From NCBI RefSeq assembly GCF_003953935.1, contig NZ_RXLQ01000001.1:501018-565017 (forward strand): a stretch of 64,000 bases of DNA, given 5' to 3'. Source of the stretch: Massilia atriviolacea. Lineage in GTDB: Bacteria > Pseudomonadota > Gammaproteobacteria > Burkholderiales > Burkholderiaceae_D. Of this stretch, positions 26,968-36,829 are shown piece after piece; positions within the stretch are counted from its first letter, which is position 1, and each line of letters begins with the position of its first letter. The position numbers and the translations under genes are program-made. The notes beneath the pieces are model-generated. The model was given only the letters and a program-made list of their open reading frames with translations. It was not told the origin of the DNA and did not search any database.

Positions 26968-27239
26968 GTCACGCCAGCCGCGCAGAGCGCATCAACGCCC
27001 TCCTTTCCGCCGCGCTGGCGCCCAGCGTGCTCGAGCTGACAGACGAATCGGCCCTGCACGCAGGCCACGCCGGGGCCGCTTCCGGAGGCAGCCACTTCCG
27101 CCTCAGGATCGTCTCCGAGCGATTCGAGGGGCTCAGGCTCGTCATGCGACATCGACTCGTGTATGATTCCGTGCACGATATGATGCACAATGAGATACAC
27201 GCACTGGCCATCACCGCGCTGGCGCCGTCCGAGCTGTGA
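26964..27239 (+). CDS. bolA: BolA family protein
   Basis: A 91-residue BolA/IbaG-type protein, which partners monothiol glutaredoxins in iron-sulfur handling and stress responses. It shows the family core: an N-terminal helix (RAERINALLSAALAP), then GGSHFRLRIVSERFEGLRLVMRHRLVYD, and the C-terminal helix with HALAITAL. A His that can serve as cluster ligand is present in MRHRLVY. It is coupled to yciB by an ATGA overlap. Confidence 0.93.
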   Translation: MSHASRAERINALLSAALAPSVLELTDESALHAGHAGAASGGSHFRLRIVSERFEGLRLVMRHRLVYDSVHDMMHNEIHALAITALAPSEL

Positions 27240-27348
27240 ACCGTGCGCTTTCAGAGCGCCTTAAGAAATCTGTCCGACAATTGAACGTAAAGTACAAAAA
27301 CTAATCTAATCTTTGTCCAAGTAACTATCCCCCGAACAGGAACGAATA

Positions 27349-28128
27349 ATGACCTTTAAGCCAGCCCGCTTGCTGTTAGCACTGATCGCCGTTGCCGCCA
27401 TGCCTGCCTTCGCGCAGAACGTTGCAGTTGTCAACGGCAAGCCCATTCCTTCGGCCCGCGTCGAAGCAGTCGTCAAGCAAGTTGTCGCCCAAGGCCAGCA
27501 GCCGGATTCTCCAGAGCTGCGCGAGATGGTCAAGAAAGACCTGATCGCCCGCGAAGTCATGATGCAGGAAGCCGTCAAGAAGGGTTTCGAGAAGGACGCC
27601 ACCGTCAAGCAGCAGCTCGAAAGCGCGCGCCAGACCATCGTCATCAACGCCCTGGTACGTGACTTCGTGAGCAAGAACGCCATCAGCGATGCCGACATCA
27701 AGGCCGAATACGACCGCTACAAGGCCCAGGCCGGCGACAAGGAATACCATGTGCGCCATATCCTGGCCGAGACCGAAGCCGACGCCAAGGCCATCATCGC
27801 CAAGCTGAAGGGCGGCGCCAAGTTCGAAGAGCTGGCCAAGACCTCCAAGGACACCGGCACCGCCAACAATGGCGGCGACCTCGACTGGGCACTGCCGTCG
27901 TCGTTCCCGAAACCGTTCAGCGACGCCTTCGTCAGCCTGCAAAAAGGCGCAGTAGGCGAGAACCCGGTGCAAACGCCAGCCGGCTTCCACGTCGTCAAGC
28001 TCGACGACACCCGCGCGGCAAAACTGCCTGCGTTCGAGGAAGTCAAACCGCAGATCGCCGAGTCGCTGCAGCAGAAGAAGCTGCAAGCCTACCAGGAAGA
28101 CATGGTCAAGAAAGCGTCGATCAAATAA
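27349..28128 (+). CDS. parvulin-type peptidyl-prolyl cis-trans isomerase, periplasmic (first of a tandem pair)
   Basis: A 259-residue secreted foldase. A signal peptide (residues 1-22, ending AFAQ) precedes a SurA/PrsA-like helical domain to about residue 125. The rotamase domain follows, with EYHVRHILAETEADAKAIIAKL and NNGGDLDWALPSSFPKPFSDA, ending at FHVVKLDD. It is one of two adjacent 259-residue paralogues that share signal peptide, domain order and C-terminus. The hairpin GGCGCAC/GTGCGCC at about 28142-28157 lies just after the stop without a T-run, so the pair may be transcribed together. Confidence 0.93.
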   Translation: MTFKPARLLLALIAVAAMPAFAQNVAVVNGKPIPSARVEAVVKQVVAQGQQPDSPELREMVKKDLIAREVMMQEAVKKGFEKDATVKQQLESARQTIVINALVRDFVSKNAISDADIKAEYDRYKAQAGDKEYHVRHILAETEADAKAIIAKLKGGAKFEELAKTSKDTGTANNGGDLDWALPSSFPKPFSDAFVSLQKGAVGENPVQTPAGFHVVKLDDTRAAKLPAFEEVKPQIAESLQQKKLQAYQEDMVKKASIK

Positions 28129-28230
28129 GATCGGAGACCCGGCGCACGCGTGCGCCGCGGCTCGCTGGACCGATTGGCGGTATGATCCCGTCCAGCCGCC
28201 TACTTTCGTATTTTTAAAGGATCCAAAATA

Positions 28231-29010
28231 ATGATGTTGAAGCCTGCCCGCCTGTCGTTGGCGTTGATCGCGCTGGTCGCCGTGCCTGCGTTCGCGCAAA
28301 ATATTGCTACCGTCAACGGTAAAGGCATTCCTGCCGCCAAGGTAGACCAAGTCGTCAAGCAAGTCGTTGCCCAAGGCAAGCAAACCGATTCCCCGCAACT
28401 GCGCGAAGCGATCAAGAAAGACCTGATCGGCCGCGAAGTGATGATCCAGGAAGCCGACAAGCAAGGCTTCGGCATCCGTCCTGAAGTCAAGTCGGCGCTG
28501 GAAAACGCGCGCCAGAGCATCATCATCAACGCGATGCTGGCCGACTACGTCAAGAAGAACCCGGTCAAGGATGCCGACATCAAGGCCGAGTACGACAAGT
28601 TCAAGGCCACGATGGGCGACAAGGAATACCACGCCAAGCACATCCTGGTGCCGACCGAAGAAGAAGCCAAGGCCCTGATCGCCAAGTTGAAGACCGGCAG
28701 CAAGTTCGAAGACCTGGCCAAGGCCTCGTCGAAAGACGGTTCGGCTGCCAACGGCGGCGACCTGGATTGGGCCAGCCCAGCGTCCTACGTGCCCGAGTTC
28801 TCGAAAGCCATGGTCGCCCTGCAAAAAGGCGCCATCACCGATACCCCGGTCAAGTCGCAGTTCGGCTACCACGTCATCAAGCTGGAAGACACGCGCGCCG
28901 CGAAGATCCCGCCGATGGAAGAAGTCAAACAGCAGATCGGCGAACAGCTGCAACAGCGCAAGCTGCAAGCGTTCCGCGAAGAGCTGATGAAGAAAGCGAC
29001 GATCAAGTAA
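28231..29010 (+). CDS. parvulin-type peptidyl-prolyl cis-trans isomerase, periplasmic (second of a tandem pair)
   Basis: A 259-residue paralogue of the gene at 27349-28128, 102 bases downstream. Layout is identical: signal peptide (ending AFAQN), SurA-like N-domain, rotamase domain with EYHAKHILVPTEEEAKALIAKL and NGGDLDWASPASYVPEFS, and the end FGYHVIKLEDTRAAK. An AAAGGATCC lies 6-14 bases before the start (ATG 28231 or 28234). A strong terminator follows. The conserved catalytic stretches and normal length suggest that both copies are functional, perhaps with different clients. Confidence 0.93.
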   Translation: MMLKPARLSLALIALVAVPAFAQNIATVNGKGIPAAKVDQVVKQVVAQGKQTDSPQLREAIKKDLIGREVMIQEADKQGFGIRPEVKSALENARQSIIINAMLADYVKKNPVKDADIKAEYDKFKATMGDKEYHAKHILVPTEEEAKALIAKLKTGSKFEDLAKASSKDGSAANGGDLDWASPASYVPEFSKAMVALQKGAITDTPVKSQFGYHVIKLEDTRAAKIPPMEEVKQQIGEQLQQRKLQAFREELMKKATIK

Positions 29011-29031
29011 GAGCTGGTCGTTCGCCGAAAG

Positions 29032-29058
29032 AAGCGCATCCGAGGATGCGCTTTTTTT
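29032..29058 (+). terminator. rho-independent terminator after the isomerase pair
   Basis: AAGCGCATC (29032-29040) pairs with GATGCGCTT (29045-29053) around CGAG and runs into seven T. Confidence 0.92.
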
Positions 29059-29067
29059 ACGTCCGTA

Positions 29068-29412
29068 CTAGCCGTGCGCGGCGCGCGAATCGGCAGGCGC
29101 TTCGGCGCGCTCCTGCATGCCGTAGTCGCGCAGCACGGCCGCCACCCGCAAACGGTAATCGGCGAAGATGAAGGCGCGCCCCTGCGCCTGGGTTTCGCGA
29201 TGCATGCCCTGATTGCGCCATGCGCGCACGGCCTCCTCGTCGCGCCAGAACGAGAGCGACAGGATCTTGCCGGGATTGGACAGGCTCTGGAAGCGTTCGA
29301 TCGATACGAAGCCGTCCATCCGTTCCAGGTGCGGCTTGAGGGCCGCCGCGGCATCCAGGTAGGCCTGGCGCTCGGCCTCGTGCGGGACGACTTCGAAGAT
29401 CACGGCGATCAT
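29068..29412 (-). CDS. antibiotic biosynthesis monooxygenase (ABM) domain protein
   Basis: A 114-residue ferredoxin-like barrel protein. The ABM pattern is seen in [20 protein letters not shown], then [20 protein letters not shown], then [21 protein letters not shown]. Members act as cofactor-free monooxygenases or stress proteins of unknown substrate. Its start overlaps the stop of the NIPSNAP gene (ATGA at 29409-29412), so the two related small barrels form one coupled unit. Confidence 0.88.
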   Translation of the reverse strand: MIAVIFEVVPHEAERQAYLDAAAALKPHLERMDGFVSIERFQSLSNPGKILSLSFWRDEEAVRAWRNQGMHRETQAQGRAFIFADYRLRVAAVLRDYGMQERAEAPADSRAAHG

Positions 29413-29738
29413 TGGGCGGGCCGCTGGAAGGCGCCGTCGACCACCTCGGTGAAGGTGCGTTCTTCGCGCACGATGAAGCGCTTTTCCTGCGCCATGGCGA
29501 AGTTGGCGCGGCTTTCGGGGTCGGTGCGCAGGCGCGCGCGATAGGCTTCGTAGGCGGCCAGGCTGTCGAAGCCGACCAGGCCCCAGGCTTCGTAGTTGGT
29601 GCCCTCGAGCGGCAGGAAGTAGCCGATCAGGTTGCCGCCGCAGCGCGGGATAATGCGGCCCCAGTTCTCGGCGTATGCGCGGAAGGCGTCGCGCTGGAAG
29701 GGATCGATTTCGTAACGGATGAAGCAGGCGATGGTCAT
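29409..29738 (-). CDS. NIPSNAP family protein
   Basis: A 109-residue dimeric alpha/beta-barrel protein of the NIPSNAP group: it opens [22 protein letters not shown] and shows the [21 protein letters not shown] core. Function in bacteria is unclear. It is the first gene of a two-gene unit with the ABM protein; both are structurally related small barrels, which suggests a shared oxidative or ligand-binding role. Confidence 0.87.
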   Translation of the reverse strand: MTIACFIRYEIDPFQRDAFRAYAENWGRIIPRCGGNLIGYFLPLEGTNYEAWGLVGFDSLAAYEAYRARLRTDPESRANFAMAQEKRFIVREERTFTEVVDGAFQRPAQ

Positions 29739-29822
29739 GGTGGTCCTCTGTTGGGTAAGGACCTGACTATACCGCCGCCTGGCTGGCGAATGGTTCGGCG
29801 TGGAGCGAACTGTCGGCAGGTA

Positions 29823-30263
29823 TTACAGCGCTTCGTCCCAGAGGGTGACGTCGCGGGCGATGAAGGCGACGGCGCTGCCCGGGTCCGGCCAGATGCCGCC
29901 CATTTCTTCCTCGGACAGGCAGAAGCACGCTTCGCCGGCCATGATGAAGGCGTAGCCCTGCGCGCCCGGTTCGCCCGACTGGCTTTCGACGGTACCGACG
30001 ACCTTGAACGATCCGGGTTCGTCCAGCGCTTCCACGGAGTTCATTTCGGGGTGGTCGATCACGCTGAACTGCGTAACGGAACCCTGGGTGATCTCCACGC
30101 TTATCTCGATGCCGGCGCAGTCTTCGGCGTTGTCGAGCGCCGGAACCAGGCGCGCGACGCCACTGAAGGCAGCGCTGCGAAAGCGAACCACGAAGCTCGG
30201 TTGCGGGGTATAACCGATCAGGCGCATGGATGCGCTATCGATTTCTTCAATTGTAATTCTCAT
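29823..30263 (-). CDS. hypothetical protein, 146 aa
   Basis: A soluble, acidic, beta-rich protein that I do not recognise (MRITIEEIDSASMRLIGY, later EISVEITQGSVTQFSVIDHPE). The frame stays open upstream through a 21-bp repeat that would encode seven-residue repeats (VGIQAES). The start at ATG 30263 is nevertheless preferred because GGAG lies 9 bases before it and the repeat is better explained as non-coding. No neighbour indicates a role. Confidence 0.65.
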   Translation of the reverse strand: MRITIEEIDSASMRLIGYTPQPSFVVRFRSAAFSGVARLVPALDNAEDCAGIEISVEITQGSVTQFSVIDHPEMNSVEALDEPGSFKVVGTVESQSGEPGAQGYAFIMAGEACFCLSEEEMGGIWPDPGSAVAFIARDVTLWDEAL

Positions 30264-30316
30264 CGCGGATGCTCCACTTAAAGGACTGTTCGGCCAGATG
30301 CTCACCGAGTGTGTCC

Positions 30317-30442
30317 AGATGCCCATCGACTTTGCCTTGATGCCCACCGACTTTGCCCGGATGCCCACCGACTCTGCCTGGATGCCCACCGACTCTGCCT
30401 GGATGCCCACCGACTCTGCCTGGATGCCCACCGACTCTATCG
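30317..30442. repeat. six-copy 21-bp tandem repeat
   Basis: Six consecutive 21-bp units share the core GATGCCCACCGACT. Units 3-5 (30359-30421) are identical; units 1, 2 and 6 have diverged. Because 21 is a multiple of 3, the minus frame stays open and would add VGIQAES-type heptads to the gene at 29823. It sits just upstream of that gene's ribosome-binding site. Confidence 0.9.
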
Positions 30443-30457
30443 AATTACGTTAACCGA

Positions 30458-30548
30458 AAAACCGTCTTTCCCGCGCAGGCGGGAATCCAAGGCACCGTCG
30501 CTTAGCGTAGAGGCCTTGGATTCCCGCCTGCGCGGGAATGACGGTTTT
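30458..30548. repeat. dispersed palindromic repeat (REP-like), long inverted pair
   Basis: AAAACCGT (30458-30465) and ACGGTTTT (30541-30548) close a long imperfect inverted repeat. Inside are TTCCCGCGCAGGCGGGAATC and its inverse, then CCAAGGC/GCCTTGG. It shares its core with the elements at 17226 and 63704. Confidence 0.88.
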
Positions 30549-30562
30549 CAGGTTGGCGGCTT

Positions 30563-30772
30563 ACGTTCAGCGTTCAGCGGTCTGCTGTTTGCGTTCTGCT
30601 GTCTGCGTTCTGCGTTCTGCTGTCTGCGTTCTGCTGTCTGCGTTCTGCGTTCTGCGTTCAGCGTTCAGCGTTCAGCGGTCTGCGTTCTGCTGTCTGCTGT
30701 CTGCATTCTGCATTCTGCGTTCTGCATTCTGCATTCTGCATTCTGCATCCAGCCGTCTGCATTCTGCGCTTT
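30563..30772. repeat. about thirty-copy 7-bp tandem repeat
   Basis: Thirty consecutive heptamers can be read without a break, most of them GCGTTCT, GCTGTCT, GCATTCT or GCGTTCA. The plus frame is open and Cys/Ser/Ala/Val-rich only because of the repeat. It lies between the palindromic repeat and the 3' end of purL, with no gene in it. Confidence 0.92.
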
Positions 30773-30799
30773 TGCCTTCTACGTTCAGCTTAGCTTAGT

Positions 30800-33700
30800 T
30801 TAACCAACCCACTTGCGCGCATTGCGGAACATGCGCATCCACGGCGAGTCCTCGCCCCACGACTCCGGATGCCACGACTGCTGCACCGAACGGAATACAC
30901 GTTCCGCGTGCGGCATCAGCACGCTGAAACGCCCATCCGCCGTCGTCACCGACGTCAAGCCCTGCGGCGAACCGTTCGGGTTGAACGGATACGCTTCGGT
31001 GGCCGCGCCGCGGTTGTCGACAAAGCGCATGGCCTTGACCACCGCGTCGATGTCGCCCGTCTGCGAGAAATCGGCAAAGCCTTCGCCGTGCGCAATCGCA
31101 ATCGCCGCCTGCGTGCCCGCCATGCCGCTGAAGAAGATCGACGGCGAATCGAGCACTTCGACCATCGCAAAGCGCGCCTCGAACTGCTCCGACTTGTTGC
31201 GCGTGAACTTCGGCCACGCATGCGCGCCCGGAATGATCGATTTCAGGTTGCTCATCATCTGGCAACCGTTGCACACCCCAAGCCCGAATGTGTCGCCACG
31301 GTTGAAGAAGCGCGCAAACTGTTCCGCCAGCTGCGCGTTGAACAGGATCGTCTTGGCCCAGCCCTCGCCCGCTCCCAGCACGTCGCCGTACGAGAAGCCG
31401 CCGACGGCGATGATGCCCTGGAAGTCGTCCAGCTTCGCGCGGCCGGCAATCAGGTCGCTCATGTGCACGTCCACCGCCGCAAACCCGGCCTGGTGCATCA
31501 CCCACGCGGTTTCGATATGCGAGTTGACGCCCTGCTCGCGCAGGATCGCCACGCGCGGACGCACGCCGGTCGCCAAAAACGGCGCAGCGATGTTCTCGCT
31601 GGCGTCGAAAGTGACCTTCGGCGTGATGCCGGGATCGGTTTCGTCCAGCAGGCGGTCGTATTCGGCGTCGGCGCAGGCCGGGTTGTCGCGCAGGCGCGCG
31701 ATGCGCCAGCTGGTCTCGCTCCAGACACGGTGCAGCGCGCTGCGCGCTTCGGTGTAGATCACCTTGGCGTCGCGCGTGAATTCGATCACGCCACGCTCGT
31801 TCGGCTTGCCGATGATGTGGCTGCACGCGCCCAGCTTATGCTCGCGCAGGACGTTCATGACGAGCGTCTTCTCATCGGCGCGCACCTGGATCACGGCGCC
31901 CAGTTCTTCGTTGAACAGGGCGCTCAGGGTCTGCTCGTTGCGCCGTTCGGCCACCTGGCCCGCCCAGTTCTTGGCGTCGCCCCAGTCGGCGCCATGGCCG
32001 GCTTCCAGGGTGAGGATGTCCAGATTGACCGACACGCCGCTGCGGCCCGCGAAAGCCATTTCGCACAAGGTCGCAAACAGGCCGCCGTCGGAACGGTCGT
32101 GGTAGGCCAGCAGCTTGCCGTCGGCGTTCAGCTGCTGGATTGCGGCGAAGAAGCCTTTCAGGTCGTCGGCGCTGTCCACGTCCGGCGTTTCGTTGCCGAG
32201 CTGCTGGACCACCAGCGACAGGGCCGACGCGCCAAGGCGGTTCTTGCCGCGTCCGAGGTCGATCAGGATCAGCGCGGTCTCGCCGGCGTCCTGCTTGATC
32301 TGCGGCGTGAGCGAACGGCGCACATCGTACACCGGCGCGAACGAGGACACGATCAGCGAAACCGGCGAGGTGACAGCTTTGGCAATGCCGAAGCTGTCAG
32401 CTTTGGCATCGCCCTCGTCTTTCCAGGTCGTGCGCATCGACAGCGAATCCTTGCCGACCGGGATACTGATCCCCAGCGCCGGGCACAGTTCCATGCCAAC
32501 CGCCTTGACGGTGTCGAACAGCGCGGCATCCTGCCCCGGCTGGCCGCAGGCGGCCATCCAGTTGGCGGACAGCTTGATGTCCGAGATGTCGCGGATCGGC
32601 GCGGCGGCGATGTTGGTCACCGCTTCGCCGACCGCCATGCGGCCCGACGCGGCGGCGTCGATCACCGCCAGCGGGGTGCGTTCGCCCATCGCCATCGCTT
32701 CGCCCAGGTAGCCTTCGAAGCTCATGGCGGTGACGGCGCAATCGGCCACCGGCACCTGCCACGGGCCGACCATCTGGTCGCGCACCGTGGTGCCGCCGAC
32801 CGTGCGGTCGCCGATGGTGATCAGGAACGATTTGTCGGCCACTGCCGGCAGCAGCAGCACGCGCTTGGCCACATCGGCCAGATCGAGGCCGGTCAGATCG
32901 ATGGCGGGGAATGCGTTGTGCACGTGCGTGACGTCGCGCTGCATCTTCGGCGGTTTGCCGAGCAGGACGTCCATCGGCATGTCGACCGGCGAGTTGCCCA
33001 GCTCCGGATCGATCAGCTTGAGCTGGCGTTCTTCGGTGGCCACGCCGACGGCGGCGTACAGGCAGCGCTCACGCTCGCACATGGCGGCGAACAGCGGCAG
33101 GCTTTGCGGCGCGATCGCCAGCACGTAGCGTTCCTGCGATTCGTTGGACCAGATCTCCTTCGGCGCCATGCCGCTTTCTTCGAGCGGCACTTTGCGCAGG
33201 TCGAAGATCGCGCCGCGCTTGGCGTCGTTGGTGATTTCGGGGAAGGCGTTCGACAGGCCGCCTGCGCCCACGTCGTGGATCGAGATGATCGGATTGTCCT
33301 CACCCATCTGCCAGCAGGCGTTGATGACTTCCTGCGCGCGCCGTTCCATCTCCGGATTGCCGCGCTGGACCGAGTCGAAGTCCAGGTCGGCCGTGTTGGT
33401 GCCGGTCGCCATCGAGGACGCGGCGCTGCCGCCCATCCCGATGCGCATGCCGGGACCGCCCAGCTGGATCAGCAGGCTGCCGACCGGGATGTCGTTCTTG
33501 TGCGTGTGCTGGCCGGAGATATTGCCGATGCCGCCGGCGATCATGATCGGCTTGTGGTAGCCGAACACCGCGTCGGGCGTGCCCGCAACCAGGGCGCCGA
33601 CATTCTGTTCGTAGGTGCGGAAGTAGCCGCCCAGGACCGGACGTCCGAACTCGTTGCTGAACGCGGCGCCGCCGAGCGGGCCTTCGATCATGATCTGCAG

Positions 33701-34870
33701 CGGCGAGGCGATGCGGTCAGGCTTGCCGTAGGCTGCGGCCTGGGCGCGCTGGCTCACGGGCTGGTTGACGTTGGCGGCGTTTTCCCATGGACGCACAGCG
33801 TCCGGGATCATCAGGTTCGACACCGTGAAGCCGGTCAGGCCAGCTTTCGGCTTGGCGCCACGGCCGGTTGCGCCTTCGTCGCGGATCTCGCCGCCGGCGC
33901 CGGTGGAGGCGCCCGGAAATGGCGAAATCGCGGTCGGGTGATTGTGCGTCTCGACCTTCATCAGGGTGTGCGTCAGTTCCGTCGACGGGGCGTATTCGTG
34001 CCCGGCGCCGCGCGGATAGAAGCGCATCACGGTCGCGCCTTCCATGATCGACGAGTTGTCGCTGTAGGCGACGATGGTCCCCTTCGGCTGCAACTGGTGG
34101 GTATTCTTGATCATCTGGAACAGCGACTTATCCTGCGCCACGCCGTCGACGATCCAGTCGGCGTTGAAGATCTTGTGGCGGCAATGTTCACTGTTCGCCT
34201 GCGCGAACATCATCAGTTCGACGTCGGTCGGGTTGCGTCCGGCCTTGGTGAATGCGTCGAACAGGTAGTCGATCTCGTCGTCCGACATGGCCAGGCCAAG
34301 TTCGGTGTTGGCCTTGTCGAGCGCCTGCTTGCCCGCACCGATCACGTCCACCGATTCCAGCGGCCGCGCTTCGAGTTCGCGGAACAGGCTCGATGCCTGG
34401 TCGGCGCTACGCAGCACGCTCTCGGTCATGCGGTCGTGCAGCAGGGCTGCGACGGCCTGGGTTTCCTCGTCGGAGAGCTTCTTGGCCGCGCCGATGCTGG
34501 AACCGAGCAGGCCGGTCTTCAGGCTGACCGTAAAGGCGATCCCGCGCTCGATCCGGTGCACATGCGCCATGCCGCAGTTGTGCGCGATATCGGTCGCTTT
34601 CGATGCCCAGGGCGAGATGGTGCCCAGGCGCGGAATCACGAAGAATTCCTCGGTGGCGCCCTCGCGCGGGCTCGCTGCGGCAGGTTCGCCGTAGGTCAGC
34701 ATCGCGTCCAGGCGCGACGTGTCGTCGGCCGACAGCGCGGCGCTGGTATCGATAAAGTGATAAAAACGCGCCTGGACCGCCGTGATCGCCGGGGCGACAG
34801 CTTGCAATTGGCTCAGGAGGCGTTGGCTGCGAAATACGGACAGGGCATTGGAACCCGGTAGTATCAACAT
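30800..34870 (-). CDS. purL: phosphoribosylformylglycinamidine synthase, large single-chain type
   Basis: A 1356-residue enzyme for the fourth step of purine synthesis: FGAR + glutamine + ATP to FGAM. Order: N-terminal PurS-like region, linker, two AIRS-type ATP/substrate lobes (for example [20 protein letters not shown], and [14 protein letters not shown] in the second half), and the C-terminal class I glutaminase domain. That domain has the nucleophile in [13 protein letters not shown] and the His/Glu pair in [11 protein letters not shown]. The start [11 protein letters not shown] (ATG 34870) is the usual one for the order, although no Shine-Dalgarno is evident. It is monocistronic, with a tandem-repeat region beyond its stop. 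Confidence 0.96.
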   Translation of the reverse strand: MLILPGSNALSVFRSQRLLSQLQAVAPAITAVQARFYHFIDTSAALSADDTSRLDAMLTYGEPAAASPREGATEEFFVIPRLGTISPWASKATDIAHNCGMAHVHRIERGIAFTVSLKTGLLGSSIGAAKKLSDEETQAVAALLHDRMTESVLRSADQASSLFRELEARPLESVDVIGAGKQALDKANTELGLAMSDDEIDYLFDAFTKAGRNPTDVELMMFAQANSEHCRHKIFNADWIVDGVAQDKSLFQMIKNTHQLQPKGTIVAYSDNSSIMEGATVMRFYPRGAGHEYAPSTELTHTLMKVETHNHPTAISPFPGASTGAGGEIRDEGATGRGAKPKAGLTGFTVSNLMIPDAVRPWENAANVNQPVSQRAQAAAYGKPDRIASPLQIMIEGPLGGAAFSNEFGRPVLGGYFRTYEQNVGALVAGTPDAVFGYHKPIMIAGGIGNISGQHTHKNDIPVGSLLIQLGGPGMRIGMGGSAASSMATGTNTADLDFDSVQRGNPEMERRAQEVINACWQMGEDNPIISIHDVGAGGLSNAFPEITNDAKRGAIFDLRKVPLEESGMAPKEIWSNESQERYVLAIAPQSLPLFAAMCERERCLYAAVGVATEERQLKLIDPELGNSPVDMPMDVLLGKPPKMQRDVTHVHNAFPAIDLTGLDLADVAKRVLLLPAVADKSFLITIGDRTVGGTTVRDQMVGPWQVPVADCAVTAMSFEGYLGEAMAMGERTPLAVIDAAASGRMAVGEAVTNIAAAPIRDISDIKLSANWMAACGQPGQDAALFDTVKAVGMELCPALGISIPVGKDSLSMRTTWKDEGDAKADSFGIAKAVTSPVSLIVSSFAPVYDVRRSLTPQIKQDAGETALILIDLGRGKNRLGASALSLVVQQLGNETPDVDSADDLKGFFAAIQQLNADGKLLAYHDRSDGGLFATLCEMAFAGRSGVSVNLDILTLEAGHGADWGDAKNWAGQVAERRNEQTLSALFNEELGAVIQVRADEKTLVMNVLREHKLGACSHIIGKPNERGVIEFTRDAKVIYTEARSALHRVWSETSWRIARLRDNPACADAEYDRLLDETDPGITPKVTFDASENIAAPFLATGVRPRVAILREQGVNSHIETAWVMHQAGFAAVDVHMSDLIAGRAKLDDFQGIIAVGGFSYGDVLGAGEGWAKTILFNAQLAEQFARFFNRGDTFGLGVCNGCQMMSNLKSIIPGAHAWPKFTRNKSEQFEARFAMVEVLDSPSIFFSGMAGTQAAIAIAHGEGFADFSQTGDIDAVVKAMRFVDNRGAATEAYPFNPNGSPQGLTSVTTADGRFSVLMPHAERVFRSVQQSWHPESWGEDSPWMRMFRNARKWVG

Positions 34871-35124
34871 GGTGGGATGGTGGTTGTTGCAGCGAGGCTG
34901 CAGGGTTAAAGGTAATGAAGGCACTAATTCTTGTATGGCTGAAATCCTTTAGGCCGACATTATACCGTGTTGCTCCCCTGCCAGCGCGGCGTATTCGCCT
35001 CACCGCCCTCGCGTGCCAGTTGCCGCCGGCCGGGACATTAGCGTATCGTAGGGTTTCAAGAGTTTCCCGCATGAACCGTTAATAGTGGTACTACCCCCAT
35101 CCCAGGGGGCACGAGAGTGAGCAG

Positions 35125-36756
35125 ATGCAAGATAACAGCAACTTGTCCGTATTGGTGATCGACCCGAATCCGGGCATGCGCGGCAGCCTGCAAAACATGC
35201 TGGTGCAGTCCAGCATCACGAAAATCGACTTCGCGGTCAACGCCAGCACGGCCATCAAGCAGGTGGACAAGCGCAAGTACGACCTGATCCTGTGCGAATA
35301 CGACCTGGAAGGCGGCGGCGCCGACAGCGGCCAGGATGGCCAGCAGTTGCTGGAGGATATGCGCCATCACAAGCTGATCGGCCTGTCCACCATCTTTATC
35401 ATGATCACGTCGGAAGGCGTCTACAGCAAGGTGGTCAGTGCCGCCGAGCTGACCCCGACCGATTACATTCTCAAGCCGTTTACGGTGGACATGCTCAGTT
35501 CGCGCATCAATCGCGCCATCGAGCGCCGCGCGGTGTTCCTGCCCACCTACAACCTGATGGCCCAGGGCAACCTGCGCGAGGCGATCCGGTCGGCGTCGGC
35601 CGGCGAAGCGTCGCATCCCCGCTTCGTGGCCGATTTTGCCCGCCTGCGCGCGGAAATGCATGTGGCGCTCGACGAACTGCCGCAGGCCGAAGAGATCTAT
35701 AGCGGCATCCTGGCCAGCAAATCCATTGGCTGGGCCAGCCTGGGCCTGGCGCGTGTGCTGTTTTCGCAAGACAAGATCGAGGAAGCGGAAACCGTTGTCA
35801 CCAAGCTCATCGAAGACAATCCGAAGTACATGGCCGCCTACGACCTGCTGGCCAAATGCCACGAGATGAACGGCGCCGCCTATCGCGCGCAGAAGATCCT
35901 GGAGGAAGCGGTGTCGATTTCGCCGCACATGGTGCGCCGCCTGCGCCGCCTGGGCGAGGTGGCGCTGGAAGCGGGCGACGTGGTGGTGGCCGAAAAATCG
36001 TTCAAGCAGGTGGTCACCAAGTCCAAATACTCGGAATTTCGCGATCCGGAAGACCATGTCAAGCTGGTCAAGACCCTGCTGAAGAAGGGCGACACCAGCC
36101 AGGCCGGCAGCGTGATCCGCGATATGGAAAAGTCACTGCGCGGCAACTCGGCGATCGATGCCTGCAAGGCCATTTCGGTGGCGCTGCTGCATGAATCGGC
36201 GGGCAACACCTCGGCGGCGGTAACGGAACTGAATGCGGCGGTGGCGGCGACCCGGCTCAGCAAGGGCTTGTCGAGCGACTTCAAGATCGGCCTGGCGCGC
36301 ACCTGCCTGTCGAACCGGCTCGACAATGCGGCGGCGGAAGTCATGCTGACGGTGATGAACGATGTCGACAGCAAGGTATCGATGCAGGATGCGATGAGCG
36401 TGTTCGTCAAGGCCGGCCGTCCGGACCTGGCGGAAGGCATGAATTCGCGCCTGATGACCCAGGTGCAGGAATTGCTCGACCTGGCGGCCGAAAAGGGCAA
36501 TATGGGCGACGTCAAGGGCGCGGTGCAGACCCTGCTCGAAGCCCAGCACATGGCGCCCAAGAACGTGCAGGTCATGATTGCGCTGGCCAAGGCGATCCTG
36601 CGCCAGCTCGAAGACCTGGGCTGGGACCATCCGCTGGCCGAGGTCTGCGTCACCCAGCTCGATGCCGTGCGCAAGGTCGATCCGGGCAATCCCTTGCTGC
36701 CGGGGCTGACCGAGGATTATCATGGGGCGCAGCGCAAGTATGGTATTTCGAGCTGA
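35125..36756 (+). CDS. response-regulator receiver domain fused to TPR repeats, phosphoacceptor Asp replaced by Glu
   Basis: A 543-residue cytoplasmic protein. Residues 1-130 are a CheY-like receiver: first acidic residue D13, T95 and K117 (ILKPF) are in place, but the phosphorylation position is E58 in LILCEYDLEGG. From about 140 to 530 helical TPR-like repeats follow (for example LGLARVLFSQDKIEEAETVVTKLIEDNPKYMA, read in two halves). There is no output DNA-binding domain, so it should act by protein-protein contact. E58 may mimic the phosphorylated state. It is divergent from purL and has no sensor kinase next to it. Confidence 0.87.
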   Translation: MQDNSNLSVLVIDPNPGMRGSLQNMLVQSSITKIDFAVNASTAIKQVDKRKYDLILCEYDLEGGGADSGQDGQQLLEDMRHHKLIGLSTIFIMITSEGVYSKVVSAAELTPTDYILKPFTVDMLSSRINRAIERRAVFLPTYNLMAQGNLREAIRSASAGEASHPRFVADFARLRAEMHVALDELPQAEEIYSGILASKSIGWASLGLARVLFSQDKIEEAETVVTKLIEDNPKYMAAYDLLAKCHEMNGAAYRAQKILEEAVSISPHMVRRLRRLGEVALEAGDVVVAEKSFKQVVTKSKYSEFRDPEDHVKLVKTLLKKGDTSQAGSVIRDMEKSLRGNSAIDACKAISVALLHESAGNTSAAVTELNAAVAATRLSKGLSSDFKIGLARTCLSNRLDNAAAEVMLTVMNDVDSKVSMQDAMSVFVKAGRPDLAEGMNSRLMTQVQELLDLAAEKGNMGDVKGAVQTLLEAQHMAPKNVQVMIALAKAILRQLEDLGWDHPLAEVCVTQLDAVRKVDPGNPLLPGLTEDYHGAQRKYGISS

Positions 36757-36829
36757 CATCCGATTGCCGGCGCCATCCCGCCCTCGCGATGAGGACTGCG
36801 AGGCTTTTCATCTCTCCATGCAAAACGGA

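Noticed and set aside
30563..30798. Cys/Ser-rich small protein in the 7-bp repeat
   Set aside because: The frame is a by-product of the heptamer repeat; no start context and no homology.
30869..34861. 1330-codon open frame on the plus strand
   Set aside because: It is exactly antisense to purL and shows Arg/His/Ala-rich shadow composition; purL has full family motifs. Long antisense frames are expected at this GC bias.
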